Positions 1-8,049 are shown, counted from the stretch's first letter. The stretch: DNA of 16,354 nt from JBFJVZ01 sp041623895 (GCA_041623895.1 JBFJVZ010000137.1:1-16354); one strand, 5' to 3'. The notes: generated by a model not told the origin, from the letters alone. Made by a program: numbers and translations.

Positions 1-24
1 GACAAGTCCTGGCCTACGAGATAT
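1..24. repeat. Partial copy of dispersed GGCCAGGAC-type palindromic repeat
   Basis: The first 24 bases are an exact inverted match to 11673-11696. They include the half-palindrome GTCCTGGCCTAC and the flanking bases CGAGATAT. The copy is cut by the window edge, so its full length is unknown. It lies just downstream of the stop codon of the leftward permease gene, the same kind of place as the copy after trpE. Confidence 0.75.
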
Positions 25-44
25 CTGACAATGCGCTGACCGGG

Positions 45-1682
45 TTACTCCGAAAGCCCGCGGCGAGCTCGTAGTCTTGCCACCATCGCAATCGATGAAA
101 ACACCAGCAATATCACGCTGAACACAAAGTAGCCAAACACAATGGTGAGGTTGCCAACATTGGCGGGCTGCTCGTCAAAGTCTTGCTTGAGATTCGCGTC
201 CAGCGGCAACGAAAACAAGGCAGAAAACGGACTGGTGATGCCGCCGTATTCGGCGCTGGCAATCTGCTGGGAACTGAAATCCAGGATCGTCATCAGTGAT
301 GCAATTGTCGGCGGCGCGACGTACAGCAACAGCAGTACGACATAGGTGCTGAGCAGAGCGATCGATGTTTTCTTGGCAAACAAAGAACACACCAGAGCCA
401 CGACGGCATTGACAAGGCAAACCATCAACACGATGCAAAACATCCCGACAATGGCTTGCCAGTTAGACCAAAACCGGTTGTTCAATAACGCCCCGAGCAA
501 CAGCGGCCAGAGCAAGAATGCCGTCAGCACGGCCGAGATCCGGAATCCGACCACGAATTTGCCGATCAGAATCTGCTTGGGCGTCAGCGTCGTGGTCAGC
601 AGCAAATCCAGCGTCTGACGTTCGCGTTCACTGGTCATGCTGCCGGCCAAGAACACAGGTCCCACCAACATGTTGAAGACGATCACATAGACCGCAAACC
701 AAGGGGCCCGATCGATCTGCCAAAACAGAAACACGCCCATCAAGGGGATCGCCAACAGCATGCTGATCTGAATGACCAGCCGCAGCATTAATGTGCCCTG
801 GCTAAAGATCTCGCTATGGATCTCCTTATCGTAAACCGGGTTTGCCCCGTCCGGCATCAATTCCTGTTTCTTCGGTGGCGCAAACAAGCGGTCGGGAAAT
901 TGGTCGGGCTGGATCACCAGGCCAACCGCTTCTTCGGCTTCCTTCTCCAAGTCGATGACTTCCTTACCCTCACTGCCCACATCCGGAGGATACAGCATAC
1001 GGCCAGCCGCCGCCGAACACATCAGAATCACAGCCGAAAGCACGAACGCGGGAATCACCAGCACCGCCAACTTGAGCCGCAGTTCACCATCGCCCGCCAA
1101 CGAGCGCCAAAACATTACCGCAATGATCACCAGCGGCAAGATCACGAGATAGCTGACCACAAGCGAGCTGCTGGTACGCGAAAAATAACTGCTACAAAAG
1201 ACTCCGATCGCACCAAACAGAATGACCGAAACGATCAACCCCAGATAAGCCGCCAGGACTTCATACAGGCTGACTCCACCCAGCGGCAAGCACAGCACAA
1301 TGATCGGCAAAGAAGCCAGAATCAGCATGCCCAAATGCGTCAGCGAAGCGACCATTTTGCCGAACACGATCGCGCCGGGCCGCATCGGGCTGGCCAACAG
1401 CATTTCGTAAGTCACGCGTTCCTTTTCACCGGTGATCGTGCCGGCGGCAAAACTGGGTGCCATCAGCGATGCGATTACGTATTGGCCCAGGAAAAACAAA
1501 TTCACCAACTTCGTCGCTGACGGTGGATTGCTGGTCAAATCCAACCGTTCAGCCGTCGGCCATGCGACCAGCACCACGACAGCCAACAGAATCTGATACA
1601 TCGCGAGCAGAAAGAATGCTCGATTGGTTCGCAGATTTACGAGCAACTCGCGCTGCAAGACTGGATTCTCTAAGATGTACAT
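45..1682 (-). CDS. ABC-2 type transporter permease with two homologous halves
   Basis: A 545-residue polytopic inner-membrane protein, read as an ABC-2 family permease (export or gliding-type subunit) that would need a separate ATPase. The chain is visibly duplicated. NPVLQRELL at residues 6-14 is echoed by NPVYDKEIH at 281-289, and TGEKERVTYEMLLASP at 84-99 by TSERERQTLDLLLTTT at 350-365. Each motif precedes a run of hydrophobic segments. A charged, soluble linker (about 231-280, rich in Asp, Glu and Pro) joins the halves. The start is ATG at 1680-1682 without an obvious Shine-Dalgarno. It lies 70 bp downstream of epmB on the same strand and could be co-transcribed. No ATPase gene is in the window; it may lie to the left. 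The substrate cannot be told from sequence. Confidence 0.85.
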   Translation of the reverse strand: MYILENPVLQRELLVNLRTNRAFFLLAMYQILLAVVVLVAWPTAERLDLTSNPPSATKLVNLFFLGQYVIASLMAPSFAAGTITGEKERVTYEMLLASPMRPGAIVFGKMVASLTHLGMLILASLPIIVLCLPLGGVSLYEVLAAYLGLIVSVILFGAIGVFCSSYFSRTSSSLVVSYLVILPLVIIAVMFWRSLAGDGELRLKLAVLVIPAFVLSAVILMCSAAAGRMLYPPDVGSEGKEVIDLEKEAEEAVGLVIQPDQFPDRLFAPPKKQELMPDGANPVYDKEIHSEIFSQGTLMLRLVIQISMLLAIPLMGVFLFWQIDRAPWFAVYVIVFNMLVGPVFLAGSMTSERERQTLDLLLTTTLTPKQILIGKFVVGFRISAVLTAFLLWPLLLGALLNNRFWSNWQAIVGMFCIVLMVCLVNAVVALVCSLFAKKTSIALLSTYVVLLLLYVAPPTIASLMTILDFSSQQIASAEYGGITSPFSALFSLPLDANLKQDFDEQPANVGNLTIVFGYFVFSVILLVFSSIAMVARLRARRGLSE

Positions 1683-1752
1683 GCGCGGTCAGCGAAAGTC
1701 GCGTAACGAAAAGTACAAGCGTGCCCGATCGAATGATAATCCATGCAAGCCA

Positions 1753-2808
1753 TCAGCTGTTCGATAACACCGTCTTGGATGGCTTCCCCGGCTGCTCTGC
1801 AACATAAGTCGGCACGGCATATCCGGGAAGCATCCGACGTAGCTCTTCTACCAATTCTAAACCTTTGGAAATCGGCACTTCAAAGTGCCCCGCCCCGCGG
1901 ACCCGGTCCAGCTGATGCAGGTAATACGGGCTAATTCGCCGATTAACCAGCGCTTGGCACAATTGCATCAAGGTTTCAGCCGAATCGTTTACTCCACGTA
2001 GCAGAACCGCCTGATTCAGTACGGGAATTCCAGAATCGATCAGGCGGTCCGTCGCCGCCAGTACTTTGCTGTCCAACTCGCGAGGATGATTGGCGTGGAT
2101 CACGATCCAAGCCGATAGCCGACTTGCCGCTAAGCCGTCCACCAACGCGGCCGTGACACGCTGAGGAATGACGACCGGCATTCGAGTGTGAATCCGCAGC
2201 CGGCGGACGTGAGGCAGCGCTTCGATTTTGCCAATCAACTGAAACAATTTCTCATCAACCAGTGTCAACGGATCGCCGCCACTTAGCAGCACCTCTTCGA
2301 TTTCTGGATGTTCCCGCAGATAATCAATCGCCCCTTGCCAGGAATCGCTGATCGATCCAGCCGTGGCGTAAGGGAACTCGCGGCGAAAGCAATAACGACA
2401 ATGAATTCCACAAGCACCGGTGGCAATGACCAACGCGCGGCCAGCGTACTTTTGCAACAACCCACCGGTGGCCAGCGCGGCAATCTCCCCGACGGGATCG
2501 GGCACGAAGCCACCACGCTCGATCGATTCGTCGGCGGACGGTAAGACTTGCAACAAAAGTGGGTCTGTTGGGTCGCCCGGCTTGATTCGACTTAGATATT
2601 CCAGGGGCACAAACGTCGGAAACGATTCGGCGGCGATGGCTGACTCGTCCCCCTTCAGCCCTAAACGACGACGCAATTCGGCACCGCTACGGATTGCCAA
2701 TTTGATCGCCAACTGCCAGTCGACCTCCTGACTGCCATGGCATTCCTGTCGGTCCAAACCGGTGGGGACAAGATTCGGGTTTGGCGTTAAAATCTCGCTG
2801 GAATGCAT
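1753..2808 (-). CDS. epmB: EF-P beta-lysylation protein EpmB (lysine 2,3-aminomutase family radical SAM enzyme)
   Basis: Predicted to convert L-alpha-lysine to (R)-beta-lysine, which EpmA then attaches to elongation factor P. From the ATG at 2806-2808 the protein has 351 residues. The radical-SAM motif CxxxCxxC is seen as CGIHCRYCFRR, with Cys133, Cys137 and Cys140. LLSGGDPL follows at about 174-181 and PYYLHQLD at about 294-301. The C-terminal GKPSKT carries the lysine (Lys345) expected to bind PLP by family analogy. The length fits short EpmB enzymes rather than the longer catabolic lysine aminomutases, and the divergent efp next door strongly supports the assignment. An in-frame TTG at 2827-2829 would add seven residues; I prefer ATG because AGGA lies about 13 bases upstream. 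No EpmA (GenX/PoxA) gene is in the window, so the second step must be encoded elsewhere if it occurs. Confidence 0.9.
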   Translation of the reverse strand: MHSSEILTPNPNLVPTGLDRQECHGSQEVDWQLAIKLAIRSGAELRRRLGLKGDESAIAAESFPTFVPLEYLSRIKPGDPTDPLLLQVLPSADESIERGGFVPDPVGEIAALATGGLLQKYAGRALVIATGACGIHCRYCFRREFPYATAGSISDSWQGAIDYLREHPEIEEVLLSGGDPLTLVDEKLFQLIGKIEALPHVRRLRIHTRMPVVIPQRVTAALVDGLAASRLSAWIVIHANHPRELDSKVLAATDRLIDSGIPVLNQAVLLRGVNDSAETLMQLCQALVNRRISPYYLHQLDRVRGAGHFEVPISKGLELVEELRRMLPGYAVPTYVAEQPGKPSKTVLSNS

Positions 2809-2896
2809 GACACAGCCGTCCTGAAACAAGTTCTAGCTCTCATGCAATGACCCACCAAAGTTACCAACTCACTCGAATTTTGGAGCCATTACACGC
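2809..2896. promoter_or_regulatory. Divergent epmB/efp intergenic region
   Basis: This 88-bp gap separates two outward-facing genes and must hold both start regions. A GGAG (TTTTGGAGCC) lies about 12 bases before the efp ATG, a loose ribosome binding site. No convincing -35/-10 pair, operator or riboswitch is visible. The call is positional and the promoters are inferred. Confidence 0.45.
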
Positions 2897-3466
2897 ATGG
2901 CTACTTATAACACAAGCGACTTCCGAAAAGGGCTGAAGGTACAAATTGATGGCGAGCCCTACTTGATGACGGATATGCAATTCGTCAAGCCCGGCAAAGG
3001 AAACGCCCTGTACAAATGCAAGCTGAAAAACCTGATCCGCGGCACAACGCTGGACCGGACTTACAAAGGCGGCGATTCGTTGGAATCAGCCGATGTGGAA
3101 ACCACTGACGTTTCCTTCCTGTACCGTCAAGGCGACAACTACGTATTCATGCACCAAGAAACCTTCGAACAGTATGAGGTCAGCAGCGATGTTGCCGGCG
3201 ACATCGAAAAGTATCTCAAAGACGGCATGAAATGCACCATGACGCTGTACAACGGCAACGCGATTATCGTCGAACCGCCAAATATGGTCGAGCTGGAAGT
3301 CATCGATTGCGCCCCGGGTGCCAAAGGCGACACGGCGACTAACGTGACCAAGCCGGCAACCGTGGAAACGGGGGCCGAATTCATCGTTCCCGGATTCATC
3401 AAGGTTGGCAATATTATCAAGATCGACACGCGAACCGGTGAATACACGGAGCGCGTCAGTAATTAG
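2897..3466 (+). CDS. efp: Translation elongation factor P
   Basis: A 189-residue EF-P, the ribosome-binding factor that relieves stalling at polyproline stretches. The N-terminal KOW-like domain carries FVKPGKGNALYKCKL, which places the modifiable Lys34 at the tip loop exactly as in E. coli EF-P. The loop PGKGNA resembles the E. coli PGKGQA loop, consistent with beta-lysylation rather than the rhamnosylated arginine type. Two OB domains follow, and the C-terminal signature FIKVGNIIKIDTRTGEYTERV is present (residues about 166-186). Length is normal for the family. The gene is divergent from epmB, whose product would supply the beta-lysine. A small GGAAGTC/GACTTTCC stem lies 15-30 bp after the stop. 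Confidence 0.97.
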   Translation: MATYNTSDFRKGLKVQIDGEPYLMTDMQFVKPGKGNALYKCKLKNLIRGTTLDRTYKGGDSLESADVETTDVSFLYRQGDNYVFMHQETFEQYEVSSDVAGDIEKYLKDGMKCTMTLYNGNAIIVEPPNMVELEVIDCAPGAKGDTATNVTKPATVETGAEFIVPGFIKVGNIIKIDTRTGEYTERVSN

Positions 3467-3475
3467 TTGGCCCCG

Positions 3476-3499
3476 GTAGCGGAAGTCGAAAGACTTTCC
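3476..3499. repeat. Small imperfect hairpin after efp, similar to the arm of the 13.3-kb repeat
   Basis: GTAGCGGAAGTC followed by GAAAGACTTTCC forms a short stem (GGAAGTC with GACTTTCC, one bulge, GAAA loop) just past the efp stop. There is no T run, so it is a doubtful terminator. By eye about 16 of 24 bases match the arm at 13362-13385, so it may be a diverged half copy of the same repeat family. Confidence 0.4.
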
Positions 3500-3641
3500 C
3501 AGGATCCGGATCTGTCGAGACGATTCAGGGTATGATCGTCAAATCGTTGTGCTTCGAGGCTACTCGGAGCTCCGCTGCGAGTCTTTCCAGTTCGCGTTTC
3601 CAACGGCTCACCCACACCGATGCCGGCAGCGATGATCGCTC

Positions 3642-4991
3642 ATGGTTAACACACTGTTCCTGCCCGAAATTCGCGAAATGCTGGCCGAGCAAGATCGGGC
3701 CGGGCTGGAGGAGTTCTGCACTGCGGTCAATCCGGGCCGCACCGCTGAGTTCATGGAAGGATTGACGGATAACGAGATTTGGCAGGTCCTGCAATTCGCC
3801 GAGTCGTCACGACGGGCGGAGATCTTCAGTTACTTTGACGAAGAACGTCAGGTTGCAATGTTGGATCTTCAGGATCCCGAGCAAGTGGCGGATCTGGTCG
3901 ATGATATCCCCGCCGATGATCGCGTCGACCTGATTCAAGAACTTGACGATACTCGTGTTGATCAAATCTTGCCGCTGCTGCCGGCGGAGGATCGGCGAAA
4001 CATCCAGCGGTTACGGTCTTATCCGGAAGAAACCGCGGGTGCATTGATGACCACCGAGGTCGCAATGCTGTCCGAAAAAATGACCACTAGCGAGGCGCTG
4101 GAAGAACTCAGTCGCCAGGCTCGGGAACTGGAAACGATTTACTACTTGTTCGTTGTTGACGACGATAAGCTGCTGCGTGGAATCGTTTCAGCACGCCAAC
4201 TCGTTTCCTCGCTCGGCAAGCCCGAACGCACGCTTGGCGAAATGATGGAAACCGACGTCATCGTTGCGCTGGTCTCGGAAGACCAAGAGTCTGTCGCTGA
4301 AAAAGTCGAGAAGTTCAATTTGCTGGCCATTCCCGTCGTCGACTCCGGACGTCAACTGCTGGGCATCATCACGCACGACGACGTGATTGATGTTGTTCGC
4401 GAGGAGTTGACAGAAGACGTGCAGCGAATCGCCGCCGTAGAACCGCTGGAAGACGATTTCTTGAGGATCGGCCTGCTGGTGCTTTCCTGGAAACGAGGAA
4501 TCTGGCTCACGATTCTTTTTTTTGCCGCTCTACTGACGGCATTGGCGCTGAAGCATTATCACGATGAACTCGCGCAATACGCCTGGCTGGTCTATTTCAT
4601 TCCTCTGATCATCAGTGCCGGCGGTAACTCGGGAAGCCAGTCCGCGACACTTGTCATCACGGCAATGACCGGCGGCGAGGTGAAGGACGGTGATTGGCCC
4701 AAAGTCTTGTCACGCGAGGTCATCGTGTCACTGCTGTTGGGCGGTTTCCTGGCCTTGATTGGCTTTCTCACGGCAATCTTTATCGCCCCCGACGTGGGCA
4801 GCGCCGTCGTCATCCCCATGACGCTGCTCTCGGTGATTGTCGTGGGCTGCTTGTTCGGCGCCATTTTGCCGATCACCTTCAAACACATCGGCTGGGACCC
4901 GGCGTTGATGAGCAATCCGTTTGTCGCCGGAATCGTTGATATTCTGGGGATCGTGATTTACATCAACATCGCCAGACTGATGCTGGCGTAA
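3642..4991 (+). CDS. mgtE: Magnesium transporter MgtE
   Basis: A 449-residue Mg2+ channel of the inner membrane, at full family length. An acidic, helical N domain spans roughly residues 1-130. Two CBS domains follow (about 136-195 and 200-255), then a connecting plug helix and five C-terminal membrane segments from about 285. The MgtE signature PLIISAGGNSGSQSATLV is at 321-338. Asp433 in IVDILGIVIYI aligns with the pore Asp432 of Thermus MgtE. In the family the N and CBS domains sense cytosolic Mg2+ and close the pore when it is plentiful. The ATG at 3642 lacks a strong Shine-Dalgarno. A run of eight T bases near 4516 codes for Leu-Phe-Phe in the first membrane segment. The gene converges with the lipoprotein gene, leaving only 12 bp between stop codons. 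Confidence 0.95.
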   Translation: MVNTLFLPEIREMLAEQDRAGLEEFCTAVNPGRTAEFMEGLTDNEIWQVLQFAESSRRAEIFSYFDEERQVAMLDLQDPEQVADLVDDIPADDRVDLIQELDDTRVDQILPLLPAEDRRNIQRLRSYPEETAGALMTTEVAMLSEKMTTSEALEELSRQARELETIYYLFVVDDDKLLRGIVSARQLVSSLGKPERTLGEMMETDVIVALVSEDQESVAEKVEKFNLLAIPVVDSGRQLLGIITHDDVIDVVREELTEDVQRIAAVEPLEDDFLRIGLLVLSWKRGIWLTILFFAALLTALALKHYHDELAQYAWLVYFIPLIISAGGNSGSQSATLVITAMTGGEVKDGDWPKVLSREVIVSLLLGGFLALIGFLTAIFIAPDVGSAVVIPMTLLSVIVVGCLFGAILPITFKHIGWDPALMSNPFVAGIVDILGIVIYINIARLMLA

Positions 4992-5003
4992 CCGTATTCA
5001 CAG

Positions 5004-5954
5004 CTACCTTCGCGTGGTCCCTCTTAGCGGTATCGGCGACAGTCGTTCAGCCGAGTAGCCAACCGGCGCAACAATCCCCGCCGTGCTCGGGGTAAGTCCG
5101 GAAATCGTCGTCAAGTCCACTCGCTTGGCAGCCGACTGCGGCATGACAAAAAGTTGTGGGTCACCGCTGAGCAGTTGATTGATCGCATAGGAACCGATGT
5201 CAATTCTCATCGACAGTGGTGGCCCGGATGCCGGTGCCAAATTGACCGTCACCAGATGCGGCAGCACACATTGTTGTTCCTCGTAAAAACGGTGATTGGT
5301 CGCCTGGCTGGTTGCAATCAGCCGACCGTCCGGAGCGTACAGAAATTGTTCCGTCACATAACCCCCGCTGGGCTCGACAAAGCAGACTCGTTGGTAGACT
5401 CCGTCGGGCATTGCGGTCGTATTGCGGACTTCAAGCTTCCCATCCGGACGTGACACTGGTCCCGCCACGACCGTACTGGGATCGATCTGTACCAGCCCCA
5501 GTGCTTCGATCAGCCAGGTTGGATCGATCGGCAAAATCGCGCGGTGCAACTGCTGACGATATTTTTCGTGTTCAGCAAAGTAAAGCGTTTTCGACATTCC
5601 TTCGGGAACCTCGAACCAGAAGACTTCGTCATTGCTGCCCATATCCAATCCGGAACCAAGCACGATTGGCACACTCGCGCGCAGGCGAAATCGTCTGTCC
5701 CTCTCCATCGACACCGTGGCGCTAAGTTTGGGAACGTTGGGCATCGAGAGCACGTCAACTGAAGCCGAGTTGGTCGATAACTGGCGAACGTTGGCTGATC
5801 GATTCACCGCGGCCGTCACCTCCTGGATCGTTGGTGTTTCATTCAGGACTGGGGGAGGCGGCGGAAAGATTACAGGCGCACTGCGCGGCATGCACGTGGC
5901 TCCGCCCGATACAAAACAAATCAGCAAGATTGAGATCCAAGAGAACGAGCGCAT
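5004..5954 (-). CDS. Probable lipoprotein, possibly LolA/LolB-like fold; function unknown
   Basis: Taking ATG at 5952-5954 gives 316 residues that start with a short basic end and a hydrophobic stretch (SWISILLICFVSGG) up to Cys21 in GGATC. This suggests a lipoprotein signal, although the lipobox is not canonical. A proline-rich spacer (FPPPPP) follows. The rest has alternating beta-like segments such as VPKLSATVSMERDRRFRLRA and a DNDEVFWF-type strand (seen as GSNDEVFWFEVPEG), reminiscent of LolA/LolB/DUF4292 proteins that handle lipids or lipoproteins. That resemblance is weak and by eye. A GTG at 6018-6020 would extend the protein by 22 residues but puts the signal too far inside, and GGAA lies about 11 bases before the ATG. 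It follows the CxxxC gene by 71 bp on the same strand and is probably the last gene of the sigma-factor unit. Confidence 0.75.
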   Translation of the reverse strand: MRSFSWISILLICFVSGGATCMPRSAPVIFPPPPPVLNETPTIQEVTAAVNRSANVRQLSTNSASVDVLSMPNVPKLSATVSMERDRRFRLRASVPIVLGSGLDMGSNDEVFWFEVPEGMSKTLYFAEHEKYRQQLHRAILPIDPTWLIEALGLVQIDPSTVVAGPVSRPDGKLEVRNTTAMPDGVYQRVCFVEPSGGYVTEQFLYAPDGRLIATSQATNHRFYEEQQCVLPHLVTVNLAPASGPPLSMRIDIGSYAINQLLSGDPQLFVMPQSAAKRVDLTTISGLTPSTAGIVAPVGYSAERLSPIPLRGTTRR

Positions 5955-6025
5955 CCGTGCGTGTTTCCAATCGTGTTGGTTTTGACTTCTCCAGTTGTGC
6001 CAACCGCTAAACGGTGGCACACGAT

Positions 6026-6547
6026 TCAGGATTCTTCCGTGTCGTCGACTTCCAATTCAGATGCGTCGCAGTACAACAATTCGTTCAACTCGTCCAGCAA
6101 CTTCTCTGACTCACTGCGACCAATTTGACAAGTCGTGACCTCGATCACCGATCCGTCGGTTACATCTTTCACCAGCAGCGTGTTTGAGGAATCTTGCTCG
6201 CCTGCGGGCTGGTGGAGTTGAACGATTTTTCTCCTCAGTAACATCAGCGCTAGCAAGTAGCGAGTTTTTGACTTTTCCGGCACGTCGGCCATCTGCCGCA
6301 GCAAATCAATCAGAACTTCTTTCGGTGCCAACACCAACTTTCGCTCATCCCTGGTCGGTATGCGATTCTTCCAGACACCGATCGCACCTTCAGGAGGTCC
6401 CTGCCAGGCTTCAGCCGAATAATCCCTGCGTTCGTATTCGTCTCCCGACTCCAGGACGACGGAGTAATACCATTCGCCCTCGCGCAGCGGTCGCCGCAGC
6501 GCGTGGCACTGGCGGGAGCAACGACTGACCTTGTATTCACCCAGCAT
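6026..6547 (-). CDS. Conserved planctomycete-type hypothetical protein with N-terminal CxxxC
   Basis: A 173-residue soluble protein of unknown function. Its N-terminus has Cys10-x3-Cys14 (CSRQCHALRRPLREGEWYYS), followed by an aromatic beta-rich stretch and AEAWQGPPEGAIGVWKNRIP at about 45-64. I recognise this layout as recurring in planctomycete hypothetical proteins, but I cannot name a family. The middle is helical and basic (LLALMLLRRKIVQ) and the C-terminus is strongly acidic. Only one clear Cys pair is present at the N-terminus, with single Cys140 and Cys160 later, so zinc binding is uncertain. There is no signal peptide or membrane helix, which argues against a classic membrane anti-sigma factor. 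The start is ATG at 6545-6547. It lies 96 bp after the sigma factor gene and before the lipoprotein gene. Confidence 0.75.
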   Translation of the reverse strand: MLGEYKVSRCSRQCHALRRPLREGEWYYSVVLESGDEYERRDYSAEAWQGPPEGAIGVWKNRIPTRDERKLVLAPKEVLIDLLRQMADVPEKSKTRYLLALMLLRRKIVQLHQPAGEQDSSNTLLVKDVTDGSVIEVTTCQIGRSESEKLLDELNELLYCDASELEVDDTEES

Positions 6548-6643
6548 GAAACAACGTGTGGAACAGTGGGTATTAAAATGAGAAACGCAAGTCAGACCTG
6601 TAACATATCGCGGGTGAGCTTTGAAAGAGCGTTCAGCGGGCCA

Positions 6644-7228
6644 TCAGGGGCTGCCTTCCTCGGCTCGCTGCATGGCTTCCAGCGTCAATTTCAGTTGTCG
6701 GCGAGCGCGACTGAGCCGGCTCCGCACCGTGCCGATCGAAATGTCCAAGATTTCCGCGATATCTTCGTAGGAATTTTCTTCCATTTCGCGCAGCACCAAG
6801 ATGGCTCGATGCTCATCGGTCAGTTGCGTCATGGCCTGGCGCACCATCTTGACACGCTCCTGGCGGAGCATCGGTTCATCAGCCGCTTCGCCCTGATCGA
6901 CGACCTCCAGGCCATTATGCTCCCGAGAATAGTCCAGGGAAACTCTTGCCCGCTTACGTCGCCGGCGAGTCAGCGCGCTGTTGAAAGCAATGCGATACAG
7001 CCAGGTAAAGAATTGGCTGTTCCGCTGAAATGTGTCCAGTTTGATAAAAGCGCGGATAAAGGCCTCTTGAACAACCTCTTCTGCCTCATCCGGCGATCCC
7101 GTCACCTGCAGCATCGAGGCGAACAATCGATCCTGATTGATCTCGACTAGTTGCGTGAATGCGGCACGGTCTCCCTGGAGCGCTCGATCAATTAGTTGGG
7201 ACTCTTCGGCCACTCCAGCTTCTTTCAA
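6644..7228 (-). CDS. ECF-type RNA polymerase sigma factor (RpoE-like)
   Basis: About 194 residues, with the two domains of an extracytoplasmic-function sigma factor. Region 2 spans about 23-92, including DEAEEVVQEAFIRAF and FFTWLYRIAFNSALTRRRR. Region 4 spans about 130-182, with the helix-turn-helix SYEDIAEILDISIGTVRSRLSRARRQL. It would direct polymerase to stress or envelope promoters. The longest frame opens with TTG at 7226-7228; no ATG is in frame before the upstream stop. A GTG five codons on (7211-7213), with AAAGAAG a few bases upstream, is an equally good start. No recognisable anti-sigma factor (ZAS zinc motif plus membrane helix) follows; the next gene encodes the CxxxC protein. The 16-bp tandem repeats and the hsp20 terminator separate it from hsp20, so it probably has its own promoter. 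Confidence 0.93.
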   Translation of the reverse strand: MKEAGVAEESQLIDRALQGDRAAFTQLVEINQDRLFASMLQVTGSPDEAEEVVQEAFIRAFIKLDTFQRNSQFFTWLYRIAFNSALTRRRRKRARVSLDYSREHNGLEVVDQGEAADEPMLRQERVKMVRQAMTQLTDEHRAILVLREMEENSYEDIAEILDISIGTVRSRLSRARRQLKLTLEAMQRAEEGSP

Positions 7229-7330
7229 TCGAATCCGGCGGCGGCGGCAGTAACGCCAGGCCCGCCCATGACAATCAACATTTGAGACAGTTCCATTCTA
7301 GCGGCGAGTGCGGAGGATGTTGAAACAAGA

Positions 7331-7389
7331 TCAAAAAAACCGCGCCGGGACATCGATTACCCAAGGCATCGATTGCCCACGCCGCGGTT
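7331..7389 (-). terminator. Rho-independent-like terminator after hsp20
   Basis: Read leftward, AACCGCG (7383-7389) pairs with CGCGGTT (7338-7344), followed directly by a run of T bases. The long loop can fold further: two copies of the self-complementary ATCGAT face each other, and GGG and CCC flank them. It lies about 85 bp past the hsp20 stop, with the tandem repeats in between. Folding energy was not calculated. Confidence 0.55.
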
Positions 7390-7411
7390 GAAGTTACTCG
7401 AAGCTGCCCAA

Positions 7412-7470
7412 CGGACCGGACCGCCAAGGGACTGAACTGCCAACGGACCGGACTGCTAACGGACCGGCAG
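7412..7470. repeat. 16-bp tandem repeat, about 3.7 units
   Basis: Units CGGACCGGACCGCCAA (7412), GGGACTGAACTGCCAA (7428) and CGGACCGGACTGCTAA (7444) follow head to tail, then a partial unit CGGACCGGCAG ending at 7470. The array stops a few bases before the hsp20 stop codon and lies between that gene and its likely terminator. It is probably a small minisatellite in the 3' untranslated region. No coding role is apparent. Confidence 0.8.
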
Positions 7471-7474
7471 CGGA

Positions 7475-7957
7475 TCAGCCAGCCGACGGTGTGCCTTCAG
7501 ATTCGTCCGCCGACTTTGCTCCGGAATGAGTCACGACGATCTTTTTGGCCGCCTTCTTTTCAAACTTGGGTAGAGTGACCGTCAACACACCGTTTTCGTA
7601 GTTCGCTTCAATTCGTTCTTGGTCAACGAGTTTGGGCAAGCGAAATTTGCGCCGGAAATCGCCAAAGCGACGCTCGCCGGAGCGCCATGTCACTTCCTCG
7701 GCCGCTTCAACGGGGGTTCGTTCACCATCAATCAACACGTGGCCGTCTTCGATCTCGATCGAGATATCATCCGGGTTAACGCCCGGGACATCCAGACTCA
7801 GCTTGTAAGCGGTTTCGGTTTCTAGGGCGTCCATCGCCGGTAAGAAACTTGATGCCACCGGTTCGTCGCCGAGAATCGATCCAACCAGTGCGTTCATATC
7901 CGAAGCCAGCTCGTTAAAAAGACGACCGGGCATGTGGTGAGGCAATACCATTCTCAT
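7475..7957 (-). CDS. hsp20: Small heat shock protein, Hsp20/alpha-crystallin family
   Basis: A 160-residue ATP-independent holdase chaperone that would bind unfolding proteins in the cytoplasm. The alpha-crystallin domain covers about residues 40-132, with AYKLSLDVPGVNPDDISIEI near its start and the diagnostic ANYENGVLTVTLPK at 118-131. The C-terminal IVV at 140-142 fits the I-x-I/V motif used in oligomer assembly. A Ser/Glu-rich tail follows. The ATG at 7955-7957 has a good ribosome site (CTGGAG, about 9 bases upstream). It lies on the same strand as mcsAB, 228 bp downstream of mcsB, with an inverted repeat in the gap. It therefore likely has its own promoter and a terminator near 7331-7389. 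No CIRCE element was seen. Confidence 0.95.
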   Translation of the reverse strand: MRMVLPHHMPGRLFNELASDMNALVGSILGDEPVASSFLPAMDALETETAYKLSLDVPGVNPDDISIEIEDGHVLIDGERTPVEAAEEVTWRSGERRFGDFRRKFRLPKLVDQERIEANYENGVLTVTLPKFEKKAAKKIVVTHSGAKSADESEGTPSAG

Positions 7958-8049
7958 TGTTCAGACTCCAGAAAAGGGATCGGCCGCCTTCTCTGACTGC
8001 CAATACGACAGATCGCCGGGGGCCGCTCTTCTGAATAATGCAAAGGCGA

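Noticed and set aside
816..1520. A 234-codon plus-strand open frame within the permease gene
   Set aside because: Its translation is rich in Arg, Gln and His without domain-like features, typical of an antisense frame opposite a membrane protein gene.
4514..4524. Run of eight T bases in mgtE as a possible frameshift site
   Set aside because: The reading frame continues intact through all MgtE motifs, and the codons suit a membrane segment, so no shift is needed.
4992..5003. Shared terminator between convergent mgtE and the lipoprotein gene
   Set aside because: Only 12 bp separate the stops and no stem with a T run is visible there.
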